Below, piece by piece: positions 8,387-15,415 of a stretch of 64,000 nt of DNA (positions are counted from its first letter, which is position 1; each line of letters starts with the position of its first letter). A model generated the notes under the pieces. That model was not told the origin of the DNA. It saw only the letters and a program-made list of their open reading frames with translations, and did no database searches. The DNA is taken from contig NZ_JBGFGL010000068.1 in the NCBI RefSeq assembly GCF_041224425.1, positions 189,391 through 253,390 on the forward strand. The letters run 5' to 3'. The translations under genes were made by a program, and so were the position numbers. The stretch comes from Psychroserpens sp041224425. GTDB taxonomy: Bacteria; Bacteroidota; Bacteroidia; Flavobacteriales; Flavobacteriaceae.

Positions 8387-9667
8387 ATGGCTGTTTTAGA
8401 CCACATTTCATCGCAGGAAGCGATGGCTTTAGAAAACAAGTATGGCGCGCAAAATTACCATCCGTTACCCGTTGTGTTGAGTAAAGGTGAAGGTGTTTTT
8501 GTTTGGGATGTTGAAGGTAAAAAGTATTATGATTTTTTATCGGCATATTCTTCTTTAAATCAAGGACACTGTCACCCAAAGATTGTCAATGCAATGGTTG
8601 AGCAAGCGCAACGATTAACATTGACCTCACGTGCATTTTACAATGATATGTTGGGGAAATATGAAAAGTATGCTACGGAATACTTTAAGTTTGATAAGAT
8701 GTTACCTATGAACTCAGGTGCTGAAGCTGTTGAAACAGCTTTAAAGCTTTGTCGTAAGTGGGCTTACGAGGTCAAAGGGATCGATTTGAACAAGGCTGAA
8801 ATCATCGTTTGTAAGAACAATTTCCATGGAAGAACCACAACGATCATTTCGTTTTCCAACGACCCTATCGCTAGAAAAAACTTTGGACCTTACACTGATG
8901 GTTTTGTAAAAGTTGAATATGATAATTTAAAAGCTTTAGAAGAAGTATTGGATTCAAATCCGAATATTGCCGGATTTCTAGTGGAGCCTATTCAAGGAGA
9001 AGCAGGTGTTTATGTGCCAAGCGACAATTATTTGAAAGAAGCGAAAGCATTGTGCGAAAAGTACAATGTATTGTTTATAGCTGATGAAGTGCAAACAGGA
9101 ATTGCAAGAACAGGACGTTTATTGGCAAGTTGTGGAAACTGTAGTTGTCCCAATAAGGATTGTTCAGGAACACCAGAAGTAAAACCAGACGTTTTAATTT
9201 TAGGAAAAGCCCTTAGTGGTGGTTTGTATCCTGTGTCTGCTGTTCTTGCCAATAACGAAATTATGAATGTTATTCAGCCAGGAAATCATGGCAGTACGTT
9301 TGGAGGAAATCCGATTGCTGCTGCTGTTGCCATTGCCGCTCTTGAAGTCGTGAAAGAAGAAAACCTAGCTGATAATGCTTATGAATTGGGTGAATTATTC
9401 CGAAGTGAAATGAATCGTTATATCGAACATAGTTCTATTGTGAAATTGGTACGTGGTAAAGGTTTATTGAATGCCATTGTAATCAATGATGATGAAGATA
9501 GTGACACTGCTTGGAACATTTGTTTGGCATTAAGGGATAATGGACTCTTAGCAAAGCCAACCCATGGTAACATCATTCGATTTGCACCACCATTAGTGAT
9601 GAATAAAGAACAATTATTGGATTGCGTGAGTATTATCACAAAAACCTTGAAACAATTCGAAGATTAA
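8387..9667 (+). CDS. rocD: Ornithine--oxo-acid aminotransferase with a Cys-rich insertion
   Basis: A class III PLP-dependent aminotransferase that converts ornithine and 2-oxoglutarate to glutamate semialdehyde and glutamate. Visible marks are NSGAEAVETALKL, FHGRTTTIISFS, the ADEVQTGIARTGR strand with the PLP-ring aspartate, and LGKALSGG with the Schiff-base lysine (K274). At 426 residues it is longer than the roughly 400 of bacterial RocD. Part of the excess is an insertion after GRLLAS holding C249, C252, C254 and C259 (C-x2-C-x-C-x4-C), where ordinary OATs have a short DHE-type loop. Such a cluster could bind metal. The 249-base upstream gap has short hairpins, and a bidirectional terminator follows the gene. 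Confidence 0.92.
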   Translation: MAVLDHISSQEAMALENKYGAQNYHPLPVVLSKGEGVFVWDVEGKKYYDFLSAYSSLNQGHCHPKIVNAMVEQAQRLTLTSRAFYNDMLGKYEKYATEYFKFDKMLPMNSGAEAVETALKLCRKWAYEVKGIDLNKAEIIVCKNNFHGRTTTIISFSNDPIARKNFGPYTDGFVKVEYDNLKALEEVLDSNPNIAGFLVEPIQGEAGVYVPSDNYLKEAKALCEKYNVLFIADEVQTGIARTGRLLASCGNCSCPNKDCSGTPEVKPDVLILGKALSGGLYPVSAVLANNEIMNVIQPGNHGSTFGGNPIAAAVAIAALEVVKEENLADNAYELGELFRSEMNRYIEHSSIVKLVRGKGLLNAIVINDDEDSDTAWNICLALRDNGLLAKPTHGNIIRFAPPLVMNKEQLLDCVSIITKTLKQFED

Positions 9668-9683
9668 AATAACGTATTAAAAT

Positions 9684-9717
9684 AAAAAAGCGACCAATCA
9701 AAGAAAGGTCGCTTTTT
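9684..9717. terminator. Bidirectional intrinsic terminator between rocD and the CCC-motif gene
   Basis: A perfect stem AAAAAGCGACC / GGTCGCTTTTT with an 11-base loop. T-runs follow on both strands, so it can end both rocD and the facing minus-strand operon. Confidence 0.85.
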
Positions 9718-9732
9718 TTATATAGAGAGGTG

Positions 9733-10074
9733 TTACCCTGCATTTTGCATTTGATCCATGGTTTGCTGTACTTGCTCCATGTAAGCATCCCATCCTCCTA
9801 GAGAATAGATGTTGTACATTGACCATAAGAATGAAAGAGCAGCAAGCGCTAATCCAATATAGGCTATAATTTTAGCGGTATTCAACTGACTGTAATTTGA
9901 GTAAGCGGTTGGGTCTTCAGCATATAGTTTCGTGTCTTTTTTTACGAGATAAAGAGCGATCCCTGAAAAAATAAATCCGCCAATACCCATACTGCAACAA
10001 CAGGCAATAAATGAAATGATTCCTAAGACTAAAGCAGTAGTTGCATTTGGTAATTTTTGTTGTACTTGATCCAT
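9733..10074 (-). CDS. CCC-motif membrane protein
   Basis: A 113-residue protein with two or three hydrophobic segments. The first contains three consecutive cysteines (C25-C27) followed by SMGIGG, the hallmark after which this small Bacteroidota family is named. A second helix spans about residues 68-90, and the C-terminus is a glutamine-rich amphipathic tail (EQVQQTMDQMQ). The function is unknown; the layout resembles DUF4190-type small membrane proteins. It lies 11 bases downstream of a DUF2752 gene, and the two families are often paired, suggesting one membrane unit. A shared terminator follows at 9684-9717. Confidence 0.8.
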   Translation of the reverse strand: MDQVQQKLPNATTALVLGIISFIACCCSMGIGGFIFSGIALYLVKKDTKLYAEDPTAYSNYSQLNTAKIIAYIGLALAALSFLWSMYNIYSLGGWDAYMEQVQQTMDQMQNAG

Positions 10075-10085
10075 AGATTTTAAAG

Positions 10086-10376
10086 TTAGTGGTTAATAAA
10101 AGTTTTAAGTATGAAATTTCCTAGAATAATAGCAACATTGATTATTGCTAACGGTATAATAATTTTTTGGGCAAACTTATAATTCTTGAAAAAATTCAAT
10201 CCAATAAATCCAAACATAAGCATAAGCGTATAAATGGCAGGATACATATGAAATGCAGCAATAAATTCACCTTGAAAAATTAAAGATACCGAACGTTGCA
10301 AACCACAACCCATACACTCAAAACCGAGTAGTTTCTTGTTCAGGCATGGTAACATATATTCTTCAGGAAATGACAT
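10086..10376 (-). CDS. DUF2752 domain-containing membrane protein
   Basis: A 96-residue protein with the DUF2752 signature: a proline-cysteine near the start, then ECMGCGLQRS (C21 and C24), and an AAFHMYPAIY segment leading into two transmembrane helices. The family is widespread, membrane-bound and of unknown function; the CxxC pair suggests metal binding or redox chemistry. ATG 10376 is the only good start. The downstream CCC-motif gene follows after 11 bases, so the pair is an operon of two cysteine-bearing small membrane proteins. A near-consensus -7 box (TACCTTTA on the minus strand) is at 10399-10406. Confidence 0.82.
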   Translation of the reverse strand: MSFPEEYMLPCLNKKLLGFECMGCGLQRSVSLIFQGEFIAAFHMYPAIYTLMLMFGFIGLNFFKNYKFAQKIIIPLAIINVAIILGNFILKTFINH

Positions 10377-10433
10377 GGTTTAACATGATTTTACCCGTTA
10401 AAGGTATCAAAAAGAAACAAAAGCAAAGTGAAT

Positions 10434-12236
10434 TTACTTATTTTTTACCACTAATTTTTTCGAAATAGAATTACCGTTTTCAGTTGAAATAACCGTTACG
10501 TAAATACCATCACTTAAGGATTTTGTTGAGAAGTGATAGATTTCTTGATTATCAAGTCCTATTTTATGGAACACTTGTTTTCCGGAAGTATCATACAATG
10601 TCACACTTCTTACGTCAAGAAGGTTCGGGTTTTTAACGGTTAGTTGCTCTTTTGAATTATCTTGGAAAACTAAGAAGTCATTTATTGAAATCTCTTCTGT
10701 AGTCAAAGTATCCTCATTAGTAAAGGTGATTTCGTATCGTTCAGAAAAAGCACCGCTTTCAAGATTGAAATTAGAATCTTGATATCTTAAGTCTGTATAA
10801 GTATTATTGACTTTATCGTGCAAATAAATTGGTTGGTCATCTGCAAAATTTTGAATATCGTGTATTCTTACTCTTAAACTCATTTGTTCATCTAAGTTTA
10901 TAACCAAAGGAATCCTCAGATCCGTGTTGAAATCAAATGCCTGAATCACATAAGGAACATTGTCTAAAACCCAATATGCATCAGAAGCTGGACCTTCTGG
11001 ACTACGACCTTCCAATCCGTAATCAAATCCATCAGTTGCAGTACTGTGGAAATTCATCAAGAGCTCTCTTGTGTAAAGATCGTTAAAGTCGACATAAATT
11101 CTAAAACGCTTGTAGTCGTCAGGAATAGAATTGCTGTATTCATCATCAGAAGTATTTGAGTCGGCTTCAGAGGTTCTAAAAAATTCGCTATCCGTATCAG
11201 CTTCTTTGTAAAATTCACGCATGGCATTAGTCGTTCTTACAGTTCCATTGGTAGTTCCAGAAACCATAAATCCTTGTCCGATAGGAATATAACGTCTAAC
11301 TTGTTTGGTTGTCGGACTTATAGTGCCAGGTAAAGCAGTTGGTGTGCCATCTTGAAGATATGTCAAGAAGGTGGCTTTTGTAAACGATTCTACTGTTCCA
11401 GCAGCATTGATAGTGTAAGTAGCATAACCACCAACATAATCGGCTATATAATGTGAACTAGCTCCAGGTTGTTGCTCCCAGAAATAAAGTGTCCCATTAA
11501 TGTTACTTGAGTTTTGTGTATCATGAATAAAGTCCGCTGCATCTAGAGCAGAAGGGTACGGATTTCCAACCAAAGTCCATTGATCAACGCCACCAACTGG
11601 AGCAGCAACTGTATTGGTAATCGTTCCGTTATTAGGTTTGCCTCTAAAATCATATTGTTGACTTCCAAAAACTCCAGTACCAACACCTTTCATGGTAAAA
11701 CCTAATCCAGGGTTTATATTTCCTGATTCTCCATTGTAAACCCATTCACTATACTCATCACTAGCAATAAAGGTAAATAACCATCTATTGGAAATGGTCA
11801 ATGGTCCTGTAGAACTATTATAACCAGCTGTAAAAGCTACATCTGTACTTGATATTAAGCCAGTAGTTTCATCAATTAGATTAACTGTAAAATCATCATT
11901 TCCGTTAGATGCAGAACCAGCACCAATTGGAGAGCACCAATAATTATAGGCATATTGATTAACAGTTCCTTCTTGAAACACACTTAATTCACCGAAGCCA
12001 CTATTTCCAGTTGTGCCTGTTCCTTGAAGTAATTGGGCATCATTTCTTAGGTAGATATTTCCAGAGTTCTGGATATTGACATCGTCGGTGACAAATAAAG
12101 GTGCCACATTTGGATCACTGGTAAAACCTGTTCCATCGACAAAAACAAAGCTACCATTACTAACAAATAAGTCAGATTGAGCATTTGTAAAGTTGAAGAA
12201 GGCAATTAATGAAAATAAAGGTAAGAGATGTTTCAT
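10434..12236 (-). CDS. Secreted protein with type A T9SS sorting domain
   Basis: A 600-residue protein with a clear signal peptide (cleavage after FTNAQ, about residue 20). A long beta-rich region follows, with NSGNIYLRNDAQLLQ, YWCSPIGAG and WTLVGNPYPSALDA segments often seen in flavobacterial surface proteins. The last roughly 75 residues form a type A sorting domain: a VRSVTLYDTSGKQV strand, LSDGIYVTVIST, and a lysine-rich end (KKLVVKNK). The type IX system would carry it across the outer membrane and remove this domain. No enzymatic motif is recognised; a structural or adhesive role is an inference. The gene stands alone, with 221 bases upstream. Confidence 0.85.
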   Translation of the reverse strand: MKHLLPLFSLIAFFNFTNAQSDLFVSNGSFVFVDGTGFTSDPNVAPLFVTDDVNIQNSGNIYLRNDAQLLQGTGTTGNSGFGELSVFQEGTVNQYAYNYWCSPIGAGSASNGNDDFTVNLIDETTGLISSTDVAFTAGYNSSTGPLTISNRWLFTFIASDEYSEWVYNGESGNINPGLGFTMKGVGTGVFGSQQYDFRGKPNNGTITNTVAAPVGGVDQWTLVGNPYPSALDAADFIHDTQNSSNINGTLYFWEQQPGASSHYIADYVGGYATYTINAAGTVESFTKATFLTYLQDGTPTALPGTISPTTKQVRRYIPIGQGFMVSGTTNGTVRTTNAMREFYKEADTDSEFFRTSEADSNTSDDEYSNSIPDDYKRFRIYVDFNDLYTRELLMNFHSTATDGFDYGLEGRSPEGPASDAYWVLDNVPYVIQAFDFNTDLRIPLVINLDEQMSLRVRIHDIQNFADDQPIYLHDKVNNTYTDLRYQDSNFNLESGAFSERYEITFTNEDTLTTEEISINDFLVFQDNSKEQLTVKNPNLLDVRSVTLYDTSGKQVFHKIGLDNQEIYHFSTKSLSDGIYVTVISTENGNSISKKLVVKNK

Positions 12237-12457
12237 AACAACGGATTTCTGCTAAGGTATTGATTATTATAGTCTTTAATTGAAATTCATAAATTTTTTA
12301 TCAACTAAATTATAACCATAAATAATTTATTGGTTTATGTACAATAGCCTTTAGATGTTGTGGGAAAACAGTTGTAAATTAAAAAATAAGCACTTGAATA
12401 TATGATTTAAAAGTGTAATTTCGATAAGTCGTATTATTTTACCGTTAAACTTATACT

Positions 12458-12655
12458 ATGTCAAAGAAAATCAATTATTTATTAATTCTAATTGGTGCCA
12501 TTGTAGCGATTTACGCTCAGGCTGGTGAAGATCAAAACCAAATTATTCTTATTGCTGGAATAGTGGTCTTAATGATGGGAATTTATAGAATTTCCAAAAA
12601 CATACCAAGCAAGCACAATCAGGAGGATGATCACGATAATTTGCCAGATTCATGA
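12458..12655 (+). CDS. Small membrane protein, unknown function
   Basis: A 65-residue protein with two hydrophobic segments (about residues 6-20 and 28-44) and a charged, acidic tail (HNQEDDHDNLPDS). No family is recognised. It looks real because it has an ATG, a natural reading frame, and an ATGA overlap (12652-12655) with the following Smr gene, which implies coupled translation. A link with the Smr protein is an inference from position. Confidence 0.65.
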   Translation: MSKKINYLLILIGAIVAIYAQAGEDQNQIILIAGIVVLMMGIYRISKNIPSKHNQEDDHDNLPDS

Positions 12656-13203
12656 AATTTAAAAAAGGAGATAAGGTTTCGGTTTTAGATGAGGATATTT
12701 CCGGAACTGTAGTTGATGTGGAAGCTGATACAATAGCTGTGGAGTCTTCGGATGGTTTTGTTTTACAGTTCCGTTCTAACGAATTAGTCAAAGAAAGTAG
12801 GTTGTCTTCTGAACAGCTTAACATAAGAAAGATCAAAGACGTTATACAAGAAAAGGAACAGTCAAGAAAAAAACCTGTCAATAATAGAAAAACCAAAGAT
12901 CGTTCGAAACCTGCAATGGAAGTTGACTTACATATCCATAAGCTCACAGACCATGAGCATCGTATGACGAGTCATGATAAATTGACCTTACAAGTTGATA
13001 CGGCAAAACGTCAATTAGAGTTCGCAATGCGTAAACATATTCAGAAAATCGTCTTTATACACGGCGTTGGTGAAGGTGTGCTAAAAATGGAACTGGAAAC
13101 CCTTTTTAGACGCTATGATAATGTAAAATTTTATGATGCCGATCTTCAAAAGTACGGATTTGGAGCAACGGAAGTATATATTTATCAAAATGTGAGGCCT
13201 TAA
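12652..13203 (+). CDS. Smr domain-containing protein (DUF2027-like N-terminus)
   Basis: A 183-residue cytosolic protein. Residues 1-50 form a small beta-barrel-like segment (FKKGDKVSVLDEDISGTVVDV). A basic linker (about 60-85) leads to an Smr domain (about 90-180) with VDLHIHKL in place of the classic LDLHG and HGVGEGVLKMEL in place of HGKG. Smr domains cut branched DNA or RNA in MutS2 and related proteins; the free-standing Bacteroidota form is uncharacterised. It overlaps the upstream small membrane gene by four bases. Its TAA stop interlocks with the facing lipoprotein gene in TTAA (13200-13203). Confidence 0.85.
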   Translation: MKFKKGDKVSVLDEDISGTVVDVEADTIAVESSDGFVLQFRSNELVKESRLSSEQLNIRKIKDVIQEKEQSRKKPVNNRKTKDRSKPAMEVDLHIHKLTDHEHRMTSHDKLTLQVDTAKRQLEFAMRKHIQKIVFIHGVGEGVLKMELETLFRRYDNVKFYDADLQKYGFGATEVYIYQNVRP

Positions 13204-14138
13204 TTAAAGACCGCATTTCCTGGTCGCGTAGTTGATAGTAAACTTTGATTGTTGCTGCTAGGCGCTAAAGTTCCGAAGTCTAAATTCTGTTGCGTAATTG
13301 ATGGTAATAAAATATTGGTTAAAAGTGCTTTAACCACATAATCTTGTTGAATCACATGGTTTCTAAATGCTGTAGCTGGAACCGTAATTGTAACATTTGG
13401 ATTCAAATAATCGGCAACTAATGAATTGATTTCAGTAAAATCATTGGTTGGATTGTTGTCTGCATTGATATTTTCTTCATCTCTTGTGAGAACACCATCA
13501 CCATCATCATCTGTATCTAAATAATCAGGAATGGTATCACCATCAGAATCCATTGGGTTTGTAAGCGGATTATCATCACCATCCAAGTTATCTGTATCTA
13601 ATTCATTAATGGTTAAGACGTTGTCGCCATCATCATCGACATCTAAATAGTTAGGAATTCCATCATTATCTGTGTCATCATCCTCCAAATCACCGTTTTG
13701 ATTGATGTCTTCATCTTCTCTTTGGATACCATCTTCGTCATCTTCAACAAGTTCGGTAAATATGGTAACTTGACCAGAAATACTGGTTTCGTCTTTGTCT
13801 ATCTGAAGGTTAGCAGGTGGAATGTCATTGCAGAAAAAATTTGCCATTGGTGTTCTGCCGTAAGACCTGTAGTTGAATTTATTGGTTCCTCCTAACGAAA
13901 ATGATTCCTCGTAGGTATTGGTGTCGTCTACATCAAGAATATCTTCAAGGGTTAATGATGGAATTTGTATCGATAAGGTTTCATTGGTGCTTTCATTGAT
14001 TTTATAAAAAACCAAACTATTATTACCACATTGGGAAAAGGTATCTCCAAAATCGAGAGTGACTTCAAAAATATCACCATCATCACAAGTTGTAAACAAT
14101 AAGCCTAAGCAGAAGAGAGATATTAATTTTCGCATCAT
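13200..14138 (-). CDS. Lipoprotein with thrombospondin type 3-like calcium repeats
   Basis: A 312-residue protein with a signal peptide ending in a lipobox (LLFTTC, cysteine near residue 18). The N-terminal half is beta-rich without a known family. The middle (about residues 130-215) carries repeated aspartate-rich motifs: DDDTDNDGIPNYLDVDDDGD, then DSDGDTIPDYLDTDDDGDG. These fit the calcium-binding TSP3 pattern DxDxDGxxD. Such repeats stiffen surface proteins when calcium is bound. Tandem ATGs at 14138 and 14135 are both possible. A TATTTTTG box on the minus strand at 14155-14162 is a likely promoter element. The stop interlocks with that of the Smr gene. Confidence 0.75.
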   Translation of the reverse strand: MMRKLISLFCLGLLFTTCDDGDIFEVTLDFGDTFSQCGNNSLVFYKINESTNETLSIQIPSLTLEDILDVDDTNTYEESFSLGGTNKFNYRSYGRTPMANFFCNDIPPANLQIDKDETSISGQVTIFTELVEDDEDGIQREDEDINQNGDLEDDDTDNDGIPNYLDVDDDGDNVLTINELDTDNLDGDDNPLTNPMDSDGDTIPDYLDTDDDGDGVLTRDEENINADNNPTNDFTEINSLVADYLNPNVTITVPATAFRNHVIQQDYVVKALLTNILLPSITQQNLDFGTLAPSSNNQSLLSTTRPGNAVFN

Positions 14139-14154
14139 TGAAATCTATAAAAAA

Positions 14155-14162
14155 CAAAAATA
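14155..14162 (-). promoter_or_regulatory. Candidate -7 element for the calcium-repeat lipoprotein
   Basis: The minus strand reads TATTTTTG, an exact match to TAnnTTTG, 16 bases before the first ATG (14138). No TTG lies at the expected -33 distance. Confidence 0.35.
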
Positions 14163-14269
14163 GAGATTTGAAATTTTTAAACTATAGGATTAACAAAATA
14201 TTTTGAGCATAATTGAGGTGTTTTTTTTACCAGCTTATTGTTGCATCTTTGCACTTGAGATTGTATTCC

Positions 14270-15415
14270 ATGAAAAGAGTTTACTTAGACAATGCTGCTA
14301 CAACACCACTTAGAAAAGAGGTGGCTACACGCATGCTTGAAATTTTAAATTACAACTTCGGAAACCCTTCATCAACACATAGTTACGGAAGAGAATCTAA
14401 AGCTTTAGTTGAAAATTGTAGAAAAAAAATAGCGACCTTTTTTAAAGTAAAATCAAGTGAAATCGTGTTTACATCAGGTGGCACTGAAGCTGATAATTTA
14501 ATCTTACGTAGTGCTGTGAGAGATTTAGGGGTTGAAGAAATTATTACATCAAAAATAGAACATCATGCAGTACTTCATACTGTCGAATCTCTACAAGATG
14601 AATTTGAGATTTCAGTGAAATTTGTTGATTTAAACAGTGATGGTCATGTCAATTTAAAACATTTAGAGCAACTTCTAAATACTGACAAAAAGCAGTTGCT
14701 GACTTTGATGCATGTAAATAATGAAATAGGGAATAAGCTTGATATCCTTAAAGTTGCTAAAATGTGTAAATCGCACAATGCTCTTTTTCATAGTGATACA
14801 GTGCAGTCTGTTGGGCATTACCATTTAGACCTAACTGAAATCCCCATAGATTTCATAGTGGCAAGCGCTCACAAATTTCACGGTCCGAAAGGAGTTGGAT
14901 TCGCATTTATACGTAAAGACTCTGGAATTAAAGCCTCAGTTTTTGGAGGTGAACAGGAGCGTGGCTATAGAGCTGGTACAGAGGCAATACACAATATTGT
15001 TGGAATGACTGAAGCGCTTCAGATAGCTTATGATAATCTTGATAAAGAAAGCCTATATATTCAAGAATTAAAAGCCTACTTTATTGAAGGTTTAAAAACA
15101 ATTTTTACGAAGGCAGAATTCAATGGTGCTTGCGAAAATTCAGATGATAGCACGTATACGTTAATAAATGTTCGTTTGCCAATTGCTTCAGAAAAAGCCT
15201 CCATGTTACAATTTCAATTAGATTTAAAAGGTGTGGCATGTTCAAGAGGCAGTGCTTGTCAAAGTGGAAGCCACCAAAACTCACACGTGCTTACCGAGAT
15301 TTTGAATGAAGAGGACTTGAGTGATCCTTCGATACGTTTCTCATTCAGTATTTTCAATACCAAAGAAGATATTGATTATGCCTTAGGCGTTTTAAGGGAA
15401 ATTGCCAAAGATTAA
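14270..15415 (+). CDS. Cysteine desulfurase (NifS/IscS-type)
   Basis: A 381-residue class V PLP aminotransferase that takes sulfur from cysteine for Fe-S cluster or thio-cofactor assembly. Marks in order are YLDNAATTPL at the N-terminus, SGGTEADNL, a histidine in KIEHHAVL, SAHKFHGPKG with the PLP lysine (K202), and the loop ending SRGSACQSGS with the persulfide cysteine (C330). The frame is open upstream to about 14213, but homologues begin at MKRVYLDNAATT, so ATG 14270 is preferred. No iscU, sufBCD or other cluster gene is adjacent, so whether it serves tRNA thiolation or general Fe-S assembly is undecided. The stop interlocks with that of the facing TonB receptor in TTAA (15412-15415). Confidence 0.9.
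   Translation: MKRVYLDNAATTPLRKEVATRMLEILNYNFGNPSSTHSYGRESKALVENCRKKIATFFKVKSSEIVFTSGGTEADNLILRSAVRDLGVEEIITSKIEHHAVLHTVESLQDEFEISVKFVDLNSDGHVNLKHLEQLLNTDKKQLLTLMHVNNEIGNKLDILKVAKMCKSHNALFHSDTVQSVGHYHLDLTEIPIDFIVASAHKFHGPKGVGFAFIRKDSGIKASVFGGEQERGYRAGTEAIHNIVGMTEALQIAYDNLDKESLYIQELKAYFIEGLKTIFTKAEFNGACENSDDSTYTLINVRLPIASEKASMLQFQLDLKGVACSRGSACQSGSHQNSHVLTEILNEEDLSDPSIRFSFSIFNTKEDIDYALGVLREIAKD

Noticed and set aside
8382..8579. Open frame on the minus strand across the start of rocD, and similar long antisense frames over glgB, glgE, the GH31 gene and lon
   Set aside because: They mirror codon structure of well-identified genes, have no signal, domain or promoter, and are shadows.
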